A stretch of DNA of 64,000 bases from Microstegium vimineum (lineage: Eukaryota; Streptophyta; Magnoliopsida; Poales; Poaceae): NCBI GenBank assembly GCA_022036555.1, contig CM039126.1, forward strand, positions 11,266,079 to 11,330,078, given 5' to 3'. Position 1 is the stretch's first letter. The number at the start of each line of letters is the position of its first letter. Shown here one piece after another: positions 44,493 to 54,849 of this stretch. Made by a program: the position numbers and the translations under genes. The notes below the pieces were generated by a model, which had not been told where the DNA came from, did no database searches, and saw only the letters and a list, made by a program, of their open reading frames with translations.

Positions 44493-45947
44493 TGTTATGA
44501 CCCAGGGGTCAAGACCACCAACTAGTAAATTTGTATATTGCGTGCTCCCTCTCCCATATGTGATGCAAGAAGAACACAAGGTTTATCCTGGTTCGGGCAA
44601 AGAAGGCCCTACGTCCAGCGTGGAAGGATGGATTGTATTATCTTGCACCGAAGTGATCGTACAGGGGGGGGGGGGTACAAGCAGGTTTACATGGGGGTGC
44701 TCAGAGTGAGCTGAAGCCTAGGACTAGCAAGGCTATCCTAGGTGAGCTGGTGGATTGCTTGAGATGTTGATCAAGCAATCGGGTGTGGTGTGTGTGACTT
44801 GGCTCTTGGTGTATGCGGGTCAGAGCTGATGTCTCGGCTCATTGAGAGATCTTTGATGTCCGAATATGTGAGCCGATACGAATGCGCATGCGAGTGTATG
44901 TTGTTCGATGGCTTGTTCTCGTTCCCGGCTTGGAGGTGGAGTTCTGTGTCTCTCCCCCTCTGTCTCTATCCCAGCGTCCCCTTTTATAGATCAAGGGGAG
45001 ACACGGGAGTACAGAGTCCTAAACTATAGCGGCATGGGAGGTGTGTCCGTGCTCCATGCTTGCGGTGGGACGTCGATCGTTGTAGCGGCGTGGCCTCCCT
45101 GTCCTTCCGGGGCTTCAGGGCATGGTGATGGCGGACTGGACGCCGCCGTACGACACGGCGCAGTGCGGTCGGCCTTCTATAGACAGGTACGAGTCCCACA
45201 GTTGACGCGGGACGGACTGGACGGGAGCCATGCCGGAGTGGTTGGAGACGATGGTCGAGCCCCCTGGTCGAGGGGGGTCGAGGCCAGCGTGACCCTATCG
45301 TATCCCTGAAGACACAGTCGAGGGCTGTCCTATTCATGGCTCGAGGGGTGCCTCTGGATTTCGTACCTGCGATGTGGCTACAGCGGCCGCACGGTTGACG
45401 GAGGTCCCGGGCATGGGCGGTGAGTTGATGGATTTGACTGCGGTAGTGGGCGCCCATGGCGTTAGGCGGGGGCAGGTAAGCGCATTGGATCCCCTTTACC
45501 CCATACCGGGAGTAGGTGAGCTAATCGAGCCTCCTGCGCGCAGGTCATTCGAGGGGTTAAGGTCGAGGGGATTCGATCGACCCCTCTTCCGTTGTTCGGG
45601 GGTTTGAGGCGGAGGGGTCGTTCGTTCGACCCCTGTCCGTCATTCGTTTGAGGGGTTGAGGTAGAGGCGGAGGGGTTGTTCGTTTGACCCCTGTCCGTCA
45701 GTCGAGGTAGAGGCGGGGGGGTCGTTCGTTCGACCCCTGTCCGTCAGTCGAGGTAGAGGCGGGAGGGTCGTTCGTTCGACCCCTGTCCGTTAGTCAAGGT
45801 AGAGGCGGAGGGGTATCCTGCCTTCTGTGTTTCCCGCAATGGGCCGGCCCACGACTGGTCACTGTTGCCGGTGAGGGAGGCCTTTGCGTGATGGGCATAA
45901 TTCGTAGGATTGGGCGCAAACTCAGGTAAACTCTACTCTAGACACCA
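44493..45947 (-). repeat. Tat-like LTR G (solo or truncated)
   Basis: On the minus strand the end reads GGGTCATAACA. A TATA box reads CTATAAAAGGGG near 44979-44990. The phrase GGACGTAGGGC with CCCGAACCAGGATAAA matches the layout of LTRs A and B (CCTACGTCCTG with TATACAGGTTC on the plus strand). The U3 side contains a 46-bp minisatellite. No internal domain adjoins on either side, and element D interrupts or abuts it at 45947. The exact right boundary is uncertain. Confidence 0.55.
45604..45830. repeat. 46-bp minisatellite with an internal palindrome
   Basis: Units repeat with CTGTCCGT at 45633, 45691, 45737 and 45783 (spacings 58, 46, 46). Each unit holds an inverted repeat such as GGGGTCGTTCGTTCGACCCC and the phrase GAGGTAGAGGCGG. 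Copies differ by a few bases, and the first is longer. Confidence 0.85.
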
Positions 45948-46749
45948 TGTCTACACTATCGCTTACTACTCTAATCCCATATGAAAACTAGAGCACTCAA
46001 TACGAGCGGAGATCCCGTAAATAGAATAAAGTAAGAACTTAAATAAGATACTTAGAAATAATAAATGAAGAACCTGGAGATTGCTTAGAACCAGATGTTG
46101 CAAAGGTACAATGTTGAGGAAGATCCGACAGATCCGGCTCCTCCTAGCTCTCTCCTCCTCTCTCACCTTTGATTACAACTAGATGAACTAGAACTAGAAG
46201 AACTAGATCTAGACAACTAGAGGGACCTCTCTCCTTCTCTACATCTAATTGAAACCCTAGATTTTGCTTTAGAGAAGAATAATGAGATGAGATGATGCTC
46301 AGGGGGGGTCAGGGGCCTTGCTTATATAGCCTCCTCAAATGAACGTGGGTCATTGGATCAAACCGACCTATATGAAGGGTTTAGATTCATCCTCAAAGGC
46401 GGTGGAGCACGATCCGCGAAGCAGAGCCTGATTGGCTGCAGGGGTAGGGCAGGCGCTCTAGGGGCTAGGGCGGGCGCACTGGCTCCGGACCCGTTTCGCC
46501 TCCCGTTTGTTCTCGTGTCTTCTGGAACCCGCTAGAGTATAGAAAATTATGCGGTTGGTAATTATCTCTATGTAAACATGACATGTGGGCCTTTCCTTGG
46601 TATTTCCTGTTAACCCCCTGTAGAAACAGACATTCACCAAAACTTGTGGAATTCTGTTAGTATAAACCCTAATTCTAGCTATTGGTTTCATTTAGATCCT
46701 TTTCCTTGTTTAGTTGACGGTTAACATTGGTACTTAAGGACCGTCAACA
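45948..46749 (-). repeat. 3' LTR of element D
   Basis: About 802 bp. On the minus strand it starts TGTTGACGGTCCTTAAGT and follows a purine tract (AAGCTTGGGGGAG). A TATA box reads GCTATATAAGC near 46318-46328. The far end (ATAGTGTAGACA) is approximate. Confidence 0.7.
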
Positions 46750-47034
46750 ACTCCCCCAAGCTTACCTTTTGCTCGTCCCTGAGAAAAGATGAGCTCAATG
46801 ATGGATCAGGAGTTGCTACAATGCTTTCACGCCTTAAGGGTACACATGCGTTCAAACAAGAATTCTCCTCTGGATTAGAGTAAACTATTCTAATTTTCAA
46901 ACTTACCCATATTACCTTTAACCATGGGGATTATAGACATCACTTGGGTCTTGAGTAATTGAAAAGTAGACTGATCAAGCCAAGTACTATGTCTCAAGAT
47001 CTTCACTTTACCTTCATCTTGGAGTTTTGCAAAT

Positions 47035-48712
47035 GTTGGTATTTCTTATGACTATTGGATAAATCCACAAGCGCACAGATTATACCGTTGTAGCACTTCA
47101 CCTAGGAGTATTCCAAGGTATCCTAATTTATATTATCCCAAAGGAAAGCTTTGCTAGAAATGATAATTGGATAGAGATCGTAGAGAGAACCTTAACTTAG
47201 TATCAACTAGTATAGAGGGGTAAACGATATATGTGATAGGGGTAAAGATACTTAGAACGGACTAGATAGATTAGCTAGGTGGGAGGACAACGAGAAGAGA
47301 AAAGGGACTCCTAAGAAATTCACTCTACTTCAATATACTTAGCTAATTAACTAGTCTAAACACTATAGTTTGTCTCCTCAATACAAGTATGCTAGGCGAG
47401 GGGATAGATCAGTAGGAGGACAAAACTCCTACCGGACCGCTCCCTCTTCTTACGGGGGCCTTACCTTTTAAGAACTTGCCTATAAACATGTGGTGGAATA
47501 CAAAGACCAGACAAGGCTGTCACCTCTTGCTAGCAGCACAAACAATCTATGCAGCAAGCGATAACCAAGGATAAGATGATGTATAAGCACCACGCTTACA
47601 CACAACTTACTACTTTGACTACGATCAATAATCAAAGCACCCTATAACAGGCAATGATCGCATACGGGAAAGGTCACAAGGATCACAGACTATGGATGTA
47701 AAGGCTATTAAAGAGCAAAAGCATATAGCAAGACTATATCTAATATAGAAATGCTCAAAGTAAATACTAAGTAAAGTAAAGAGAAAAGATATATATTAAA
47801 TAAGATAAAGTCTTACAAAGAAGGAAAGATACAAGAGCTATACCAGACTCTCCAGAAGACAACTCCAAAAATCCCGAGCACAGCTCGACTCAACTCTAAC
47901 TCCCACTCTAGACTAACTCCTAGAACAATCTAAGGAATAGAGCTTGTAGGCTTCTTCACCATGTGTAGAGAGGGGGGTGTGACCCTCTATTTATAGTGGG
48001 GGAGTGGAGTAGGGGCTACTCCATCGCCACGTCAGCGATCCAGGGCCTTCCATCCTCCACCCTTGGATCAAACCATCTTAGAACCAACCAGGGAGTGGCT
48101 GGTGTGGATTTTCACCATGTGTGGAGTGGTATGGTGGTTGGGGGGAGCCAACCGACCTAGGGGGTGGATCGGCCGACCCCCCCTATGGCCAGTGGGCCCT
48201 CCTCTGTCCTCCTGGATGTGGCCCCACTGGTCAGGGACCAAGTGGGGGCCTGATGGGCCAGATGGTGGATCGGCCGACCCCCCCTTGGGGTGTCTGGCCC
48301 ACCTCGGCCTCCCAGGTGCTGGTCTCACTTGTCATACATGTTGGATGTTGGTCCTGAGGTATTTGTCACGTTTATCTCTTTGGTGTGGGCCCATGAATCC
48401 TTGTGCTTTGCTTGTGAGCCGTTGAGAGAAAACACAGAGTGATCCAAGGGTTGGAAATCACTCTAGGAGGCTTCTCTTGGATCATGGCCGAGAGGGGAGC
48501 CAGGTGGGCCCACAGGGTGGTCGGCCGACCCTCTATGTGGGTCCCACTGGCTCTCATTTTCTTCATTTGTTCATTCCTGCACTCAAACACTCATGGACAT
48601 GTGGAACTGGTTATTTGATAAAATATGCTCATGATGTGTTTGTTTATCCTTGATCCTTGGGTTGATGGCAACATTCTAAGTGTATAAAAATTGATCATAA
48701 TTTGTGCCAACA
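47035..48712 (-). repeat. 3' LTR of element C
   Basis: 1678 bp with TGTTGG...CCAACA ends. A TATA box reads CACTATAAATAGAGG on the minus strand near 47981-47996. Three copies of a GGTCGGCCGACC- or GATCGGCCGACC-centred palindrome lie in U3 (48162, 48264, 48514). The purine tract GCTTGGGGGATC abuts it at 48713. Confidence 0.85.
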
Positions 48713-49582
48713 AGATCCCCCAAGCTTAACCTTTGCTCGTCCCGAGCAAATAATCAAACTTAGCTCGATGGATCAGGAGTTGCTACTATGCTTTACATTT
48801 CAAGAGTACTAAGTCTACAACAATCATACTTCTCTTTTGAATGGAAAATTTAGCAATAAAGACTCACCCATATTACCTTAGTCCTTCATGGGGCTTATAG
48901 CTTTATCTTTTGTCTTGAGAGGTTGAGAGATAGAACACTTGACTTGAGCACTAATTTTCTTATTCTTTCACAAGTTTCATATCAGAGGTTTTTCAAGATT
49001 TTGTAAAAGAAAACTTAGTGTTCCTCAAAGGTACTCTCGAGTTTCTCATAAGGTGTATGATTCCTCACCAAGGCATATATCAAAGTTTGCCTTCTTTCAT
49101 CCTATCTCTAAAGCTTATGTGGAGCTATAGGTAGGGATCAAAGATGTAGCAAACTTACCTTACATATATTGTAAAGTCAAATTCCGGATCCAAGGAGAGA
49201 AATGTCATAATCTTAGATCAAGATGTGCAAGTGTGTGGAAACATGGCAAATGATCAATACTCCTATATGTGGACGATCTCTCTTTCCTAAAATTATTTTG
49301 AGACATAGCAATCTGTTTAATTTTTCTATGAGCTTTGAAGATGCTCATTTTCATGACATAGCAAGTGTGTGGATGTTGTTGCCGTCACAGGTCCCAATAC
49401 TGTTGTTGTTCTTCATGCATTGCTTGAATGTTCTTATTAGTTTGTTGGACGATGCGTGTTGTTTCATCGTGCTCAACACGCAACTCACCAAAGGTGTTGG
49501 CGAGGTGATCAAATTGCTGCCGCAGCCCACGATGCTCCCTTTCTCGTGTGGACGAGAAGGATGCTCGTGCTCGTTGCGGACG
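48713..49582. other. Non-coding internal region of element C before its 3' LTR
   Basis: No supported gene. It contains CCTTTGCTCGTCCCGAGCAA (an imperfect inverted repeat) next to the purine tract. It is homologous to the split internal region of element D (46750-47034 plus 54199 onward). Confidence 0.6.
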
Positions 49583-50842
49583 TCATGGTCGAGGAGGCAT
49601 GCCACTAGAAGTGTGCATGGGATCGGAAGATGCATCGTCTTCCTCCTCACCAATAGGTCCTCGGGAAGGACCCCCTTGCTCAAGATGAACAAAGTGTAGC
49701 CCCTCCTGAGCTCTCCTGTTTGAGCTTGCAAAATCTCTTTGCCCAATTCCTTGATCTAAATCAAGGGTTAGCTTGCGGGTCCTATACAATTGAAGTTGCC
49801 TATTTGGAAGAGGCACCTCAATTGTATGGCCATTGTAAATCATTTTTAGATCACCATTGACATCTCTTTTTAGCATTTGAGTATGTTTAAGATATTCTTC
49901 TGAGATCATAGCTAACGGAGCAGAGATGTACACAAAAGGGTATGTGCCATTTAGCAGGTTCATAGATTCGGCAAGACGAGTAATAAATGATGTGAATTGA
50001 ATAGATTCATTACTCTCAATTGAACTTTGCCAAAATTCCATTAAGCATTTAATAGGAGAGATTTGAATTTTGTTGACCATGGCATAAAGAAATTTTAATT
50101 CCATGTCACTTATCAAGTTAGCATTACTTCCAGGAAACAAAGTTATTTTCATCCAAAGGTTCATGAAACGAAGAGTAGGATTGTGAATTTCCTCAGGTTT
50201 TGGATTTGAGCAATCTTTAAGAGCAGAGATAGAGAACCAAAATTTCCTCTTGTTAAAACTATGCATGGCAAGGTCTAAATCAATCAAACATGAATTTTCA
50301 AAGCCAAGAGCAGCACTTAGATGACTCCAAGATAGACTATGGTTTTGATTAAACATGTGAAAGGAAATTCCAACATTAGCGATTTGGAGAGAGCATAAGA
50401 ATTCTAAGGTAAGCAACTCAATTCCAAATTCTTCTATTTTCCAAAAGCTAGACCAACCAATAGAGGTAAAGATAGTTTCGAATTTGGTGGTCATACCTGT
50501 GTTGAAGAGAAGATTTGGATCCAATATCCTTGTGTGCTCGAAAGATTGACCCCGAAGAGAGAGACATCTTTGGTACTCCACTTGGTTGAACCCAAGACCA
50601 CTTTGTTGGTCATAGGTCCTCATCGGGGGCACCATAAATGCCTCAATATGAGGTACCTCCTCCAGCACTTCTTCTTCCTCCTGAGGGTGTTCTTCGGTTT
50701 GGGGGTTCTCCCAAGTGTATCGGGCAGAACCTCCCCTTCTTATTCCTTGGGAAGTGTCCTCTGAATGGTGGGAGCTTCGGGATGAGCTCCCCCTTATGAT
50801 TTTCTTTTCTTTCTTGAACATGGAGCTTATCAGATTCTTCAT
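49583..50842 (-). CDS. Plant transposon-type ORF of element C (Transposase_32-like, 419 aa)
   Basis: An unbroken 419-codon ORF from a Met at 50842. The N-terminus is basic and Ser-rich (MKNLISSMFKKEKK). An acidic stretch (EEHPQEEEEVLEEVPHIEAF) precedes the main domain: TRILDPNLLFNTGM, GWSSFWKIEEFGIELLTLEF, LSWSHLSAALGF, FMNLWMKITLFPGSNAN and LKFLYAMVNKIQISPIKCLM. From memory this matches the 'putative plant transposon protein' domain found in Athila-like elements at the env position; its role is unknown. The C-terminus is acidic (GPIGEEEDDASSDP). It is intact although the element lacks pol and its gag is broken. No signal peptide or membrane helix is evident, so an envelope function is not supported. 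Confidence 0.75.
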   Translation of the reverse strand: MKNLISSMFKKEKKIIRGSSSRSSHHSEDTSQGIRRGGSARYTWENPQTEEHPQEEEEVLEEVPHIEAFMVPPMRTYDQQSGLGFNQVEYQRCLSLRGQSFEHTRILDPNLLFNTGMTTKFETIFTSIGWSSFWKIEEFGIELLTLEFLCSLQIANVGISFHMFNQNHSLSWSHLSAALGFENSCLIDLDLAMHSFNKRKFWFSISALKDCSNPKPEEIHNPTLRFMNLWMKITLFPGSNANLISDMELKFLYAMVNKIQISPIKCLMEFWQSSIESNESIQFTSFITRLAESMNLLNGTYPFVYISAPLAMISEEYLKHTQMLKRDVNGDLKMIYNGHTIEVPLPNRQLQLYRTRKLTLDLDQGIGQRDFASSNRRAQEGLHFVHLEQGGPSRGPIGEEEDDASSDPMHTSSGMPPRP

Positions 50843-52074
50843 CTTCTAGAGAGGAAGAGGGACACAAGGACAAGACTAGGAAGAGTTGTGTGTGAAGTGG
50901 ATTTCTAGTTTGCCTTGTGGGGAGAAGTTTGAGCTAAGAGAAGCTTGATGAAGACAAGAGCTCTTCTTGTGGACTAGTGAGGGAACACTACTTCTCTTGA
51001 GAGCTAAGAACTTCTATTGAATGAAGAGAGGAGAGAGAAAGACAAGGAGAGGCTTGAACCAGACCTGAATTCTAGTGGAGGTGTGTGGATTGAAGCTCTC
51101 CTTGCTTGGGCTTTTATAGATGAAGGAGATGGCACCAAGGGGGTTCCATGGAGTGGTCGCCCGACCACCCCTTGGGCATGCCCTTGGGTGCCATGATCAC
51201 TCACTTTGGTTGATATGATGTGATCAAAAGCTGAGCTAAAGTGGTCAAGATTCTCTTCTTTAAACAAAGAGTAGTGGGGGACAAAGGCATGTCATGCTTT
51301 GATTGAAAGTGATTGATATGTTTTCTTTTTCAAAGCATGACAAAGTGAAAGTGATGGATGTCATGATTCCCCACTTTGGACATGGAGTAGTGGGAGACAA
51401 GGATGTGTCATGCTAAAAGTGATTGATGTACTTTAAAGCATGACAAGACAAAAGAGATGTCTCCCAAAGCAAGAATCTGATTTTTGAAAATCCCACTACT
51501 CAAATCATGAGATGCTTGGACAAAGGATGGTGGAGAGGAAAAGATGGATGAACAAGGGGATCATAGGGTGGTTAGCTGACCACCCTAGTCCTCCATTTTT
51601 TTTTCTTTTTCTTTTATAAAGGTCCCTAAATGATCCTTAATTAAATAAGCCAATGTATAATGCATAGGGTGGTCGGCCGACCACCCTATTGGCTCTACCT
51701 TTTGTCAACTTTTAGTGTTAAAGTAATTCTCAAGTTTTATTTAATCTAACTTTAGTTTTCTGAATTTTAAGTATGAAAGAATTTAAAGGTTTGAACTAAA
51801 TTTAAGAAGGAAAATAAAAGATAACTATAGATTTACCTTTCGGCGAAGGTTCCTTGATTTTAAGTCCTCAGAGTAGGACTCTCCTTCTTGTTCATTCCTC
51901 GGGTGCACTTGATGACTCCGGAGGCGGAGACCGTGATCTGTGCACCTCCTTTGCTTTCCAAACCTACCTTGGATTAGCAGGTTCGTCCTTCTTGAGTTCA
52001 TTGATCTTGGTCTCCGGATATTGCTTCTTCTTGCGTGGAGCTTGAACTCTTCTTTTTGGTGGTTGTGCCTTTCC
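50843..52074. other. Non-coding spacer of element C with palindromes
   Basis: This 1.2-kb stretch replaces pol. It has three GGTCGGCCGACC-type palindromes: 51151-51171 (variant), 51565-51586 (variant) and a perfect GGGTGGTCGGCCGACCACCC at 51667-51686. A near-duplicated passage on AAAGTGATTGATATG / AAAGTGATTGATGTA with CAAAGCATGACAA lies around 51300-51450. Confidence 0.6.
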
Positions 52075-52926
52075 CTATTTGTTAAATTTATAACCGTTGA
52101 AAGCACATTTTACCTTATGACTTGGGAATTGGAAGTGGATTTGGCCCGAGCCAACATAGATGACCGCATTGGTGGTGTTGAGGAAGGGCCTTCCCAAAAT
52201 AACAGGGACTTCCGCATTAGCTCCCATGTCTAGGATGATGAAGTCGGTGGGGATGTACTCGTCTTGGATGTTCACCAAGATATCCCTTGCGAGTCCCTCG
52301 AGAAACCGTATGGTCTGATCTGCCATCTGTAGGTGAACACATGTAGGGAGCAAAGGTCCCTCTAACAGGTTATCATATGTTGCCTTGGACATAATGTTGA
52401 TGCTTGATCCAAGATCGCAGAAAGCGTTGTGGAATGTTTGTTGTCCGATTGAGCATTTAATCGTCGGGTGGCCTGGATCTTCCTTCTTCATGATGAAAGG
52501 AGGATCGAGTAGATAGCCCCAATAGGAGCGAAGTGGAGGCTTACTGAACCTCGTGTTGACCATATTAACATGTTTAATCGAATCATCTGGTTTCCTAAGA
52601 ATCTTACCTTGTTCCATTGATGGCATAGCTACTTCTAATTGAGCTAATTGGGTTTCTAGCATCTTATTAAAGCTCAATTGATTTTTCATGGCAGTTGTAA
52701 AGCTATCCATTTTCTCACCAAAACTTTCAAGAACTTTATCAGTGGCAATCATTTTTCTATTTATTCCATCATTAATCTTCGATTGCCCAAGAACAAGATC
52801 TTTTAATGAAGGTTGATTATTGTAAGAATTGTAATTATTGTAATTACCATTACCTCCATTACCTTGGTAGAAGGGGTGTGAATTCCAGTTTCCTTGTTGT
52901 TGGGGTCGATACCCGTTGTTGTTGTT

Positions 52927-52983
<57 letters not shown>

Positions 52984-53810
52984 GCTAATGAAGTTCACAT
53001 CCTCCTTCGATGTCTCGGGACAATTGTTGCCCGAGTGATCATTGCCTCCGCATACCTCGGACCATGGATCAGCTTCAATAGCTTGTGCGGCGGTGACTGG
53101 ATAGATGGACTCTCATTCCTTCTTGGAACCTTCTTCTATCTTCTTCATCAAGAGGTCCATCTTGGCAGAGAGTATGTCCACCTCACTGATGGTGTGCATA
53201 CCTCTTCTCTTCGGCTGGAGTCGTTCCTCACCCCATCCTTGGTTGATCACCATCTTTTCGATGAGGTCCTTGGCATTTCTCACTGTGTGTTGGAGGAACG
53301 CTCCTCCAGGGGCAACATCAAGGTGACTACGGGCCATACTGGTCAGCCCATGGTAGAATCCTTGAATCAGGAGCCAGTCGTCTATCCCATGATGAGGATA
53401 GGCACAAATGTACTCCTGGAGACGCTCCCATGCTTCGGGAATCGTCTCGTTAGATTGTTGCTGGAAGCTTGAGATCTTTCCACAAAGGGCATTGGTTTTG
53501 CCCGTCGGGAAGAACTTCTTGAGGAATGCGTTGGCACACCTCTCCCATGTAGTGGCTTCTTCTTTGTGGGCGTAGAACCATTGCTTCGCCTTTCCCAATA
53601 ACGAGAATGGGAAAAGACGAAGGCGAATGGCGTCAGACGCCACTCCCTTGATAGTGAATGTGCCACATAACTCCATGAAGTGCTGGAGATGAGCATTGGC
53701 ATCCTCATGGGGCTTCCCGCAAAACGGATTGGCCTACACCATGTGGATCAAGGCGGGCTTCAGCTCGAAGGTGGCATCCCCGAAGTTGACCTCAGGACCC
53801 TAGGCTATGT
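52075..53810 (-). pseudogene. gag-protease of element C (Athila-type)
   Basis: The retrotransposon gag domain lies at about 53113-53700 (FSLLGKAKQWFYAHKEEATTW, LQEYICAYPHHGIDDW, QGFYHGLTSMAR). A TGA at 53113-53115 interrupts the frame just after KKIEEGSKKE, and a TAG lies near 53732. A knuckle-like CGGNDHSGNNC follows, then a run of about 23 Asn encoded by a (GTT)n repeat. The protease has FCDLGSSINIMS (Athila-type DLGS in place of DTGS) and VILGRPFLNT. It ends at 52075 with FNGYKFNK. The N-terminus is lost at the LTR junction at 53888. RT does not follow. Confidence 0.85.
52915..52984. repeat. (GTT)n microsatellite, about 23 units
   Basis: A run of GTT triplets with one ATT interruption lies inside element C gag. 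On the coding (minus) strand it encodes poly-Asn between the zinc knuckle and the protease, and the reading frame is kept on both sides. Confidence 0.95.
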
Positions 53811-53887
53811 GGGTAGCTGACGGGGCCGAGAAGTCAGAGATCGCCTTCTGGGCCATAGCTTCCTTGAGTGGTGGTGTAGAGCTTCCA

Positions 53888-54198
53888 TGTGCTTCGCTTG
53901 TGAGCCGTTGAGAGAAAGCACAGAGTGATCCAAGGGTTGGAAATCACTTTGGGATGCTTCTCTTGGATTATGGCCGAGAGGGGAGCCAGGTGGGCCCACA
54001 GGGTGGTCGGCCGACCCCCTATGTGGGTCCCACTGGCTCTCATTTGCTTCATTTGTTCATTCCTGCACTCAAACACTCATGTACATGTGGAACTGGTGAT
54101 TTGATAAAATATGCTCATGATGTGTTTGTTTATCCTTGATCCTTGGGTTGATGACAACATTCTAAGTGTATAAAAATTGATCATAATTTGTGCCAACA
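53888..54198 (-). repeat. 5' LTR of element C (first 311 bp only)
   Basis: Aligns without gaps to 48402-48712. It then joins gag sequence directly at 53888, so the rest of the LTR, the primer site and the leader are deleted. The shared TGTGCTT at the junction marks the breakpoint. Confidence 0.85.
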
Positions 54199-54849
54199 AC
54201 AAAGTTTTCAAAATAAAACTCAAAGTCTCTTTTGTATGACCCTCTCAAGTCTCTTTATATGTGGTATTTGTGGATCCTCACCAAGGCAACAATGGTGTTA
54301 TGCCTTCTCTCAGAATATTATTTGGAACAGGCAAAGTAACAATGTGCCTTCTCTCTCACCCTATAACTAATATGCAATATATGGAGTTCATAGGTGGGGG
54401 AGAAACAACGCATACATACTTGCAAAGCATATATTGTAAAGTCAAACAATGGATCCATAGAAACCGGGCATACAATCAAATCAAGATGTGCATGTGTATG
54501 AGATATATAGTGGATGTATGAGGGTGGATATGTGGTGGATAATTGTGTATGGTGGATATATGAGGGTTTATGATGGAAACCTAATTTTACTCTGCTCCTT
54601 GAATACATATATACATACATCTCTCTTTTGGAACTTGGAATTTTGAGAGAACTTGGGCTTGCTTTTTTTGTTTTGTTTTTTAGAGAGGCGTGCATCTAAG
54701 TATCCATTGTTTTGATAGGACACTTGTCCATGTTTTACTCTCTTTTTTTTTGACAATTCCAAGTCTCTTTCTATAATAGAGCTTTTGAGAGATGATAACG
54801 AGGAAATATTTGGAGCAATTACATCTGTGGTAATGAAATATATGGATAG

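Larger units (their letters stand above)
47035..54198 (-). mobile_element. Non-autonomous Athila-type Ty3 element C (7.2 kb) nested in D
   Basis: On the minus strand: 5' LTR (truncated, 53888-54198), gag-protease (52075-53810), spacer, one intact ORF (49583-50842), purine tract, full 3' LTR (47035-48712). Flanks GCAAA and ACAAA agree at four of five bases. The flanking sequence is continuous element D when C is removed. No RT, RNase H or integrase is present, so mobility would require another element. The ORF sits where Athila elements have an env-like or extra ORF. Confidence 0.8.
45948..54849 (-). mobile_element. Athila-type Ty3 element D, interrupted by elements C and E
   Basis: Pieces visible are the 3' LTR (45948-46749), the PPT-proximal internal region (46750-47034) and more internal sequence at 54199-54849, resumed after element C. 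Both internal pieces align with the equivalent part of element C (48713-49260), for example CCTCACCAAGGC and TATATTGTAAAGTCAAA. D is thus a relative of C. Its upstream half lies beyond element E, outside the window. Confidence 0.7.

Noticed and set aside
45604..45830. CRISPR-like array
   Set aside because: Units are contiguous 46-bp repeats without unique spacers, in a plant LTR.
49583..50842. Viral envelope protein for the env-position ORF of element C (and that at 63241 of E)
   Set aside because: No signal peptide, transmembrane helix or cleavage site is visible; the domain instead resembles plant transposon-type proteins.
52894..53472. Plus-strand frame beginning with a poly-Val tract
   Set aside because: It is the antisense of the gag poly-Asn repeat; the minus-strand gag is clearly the coding strand.
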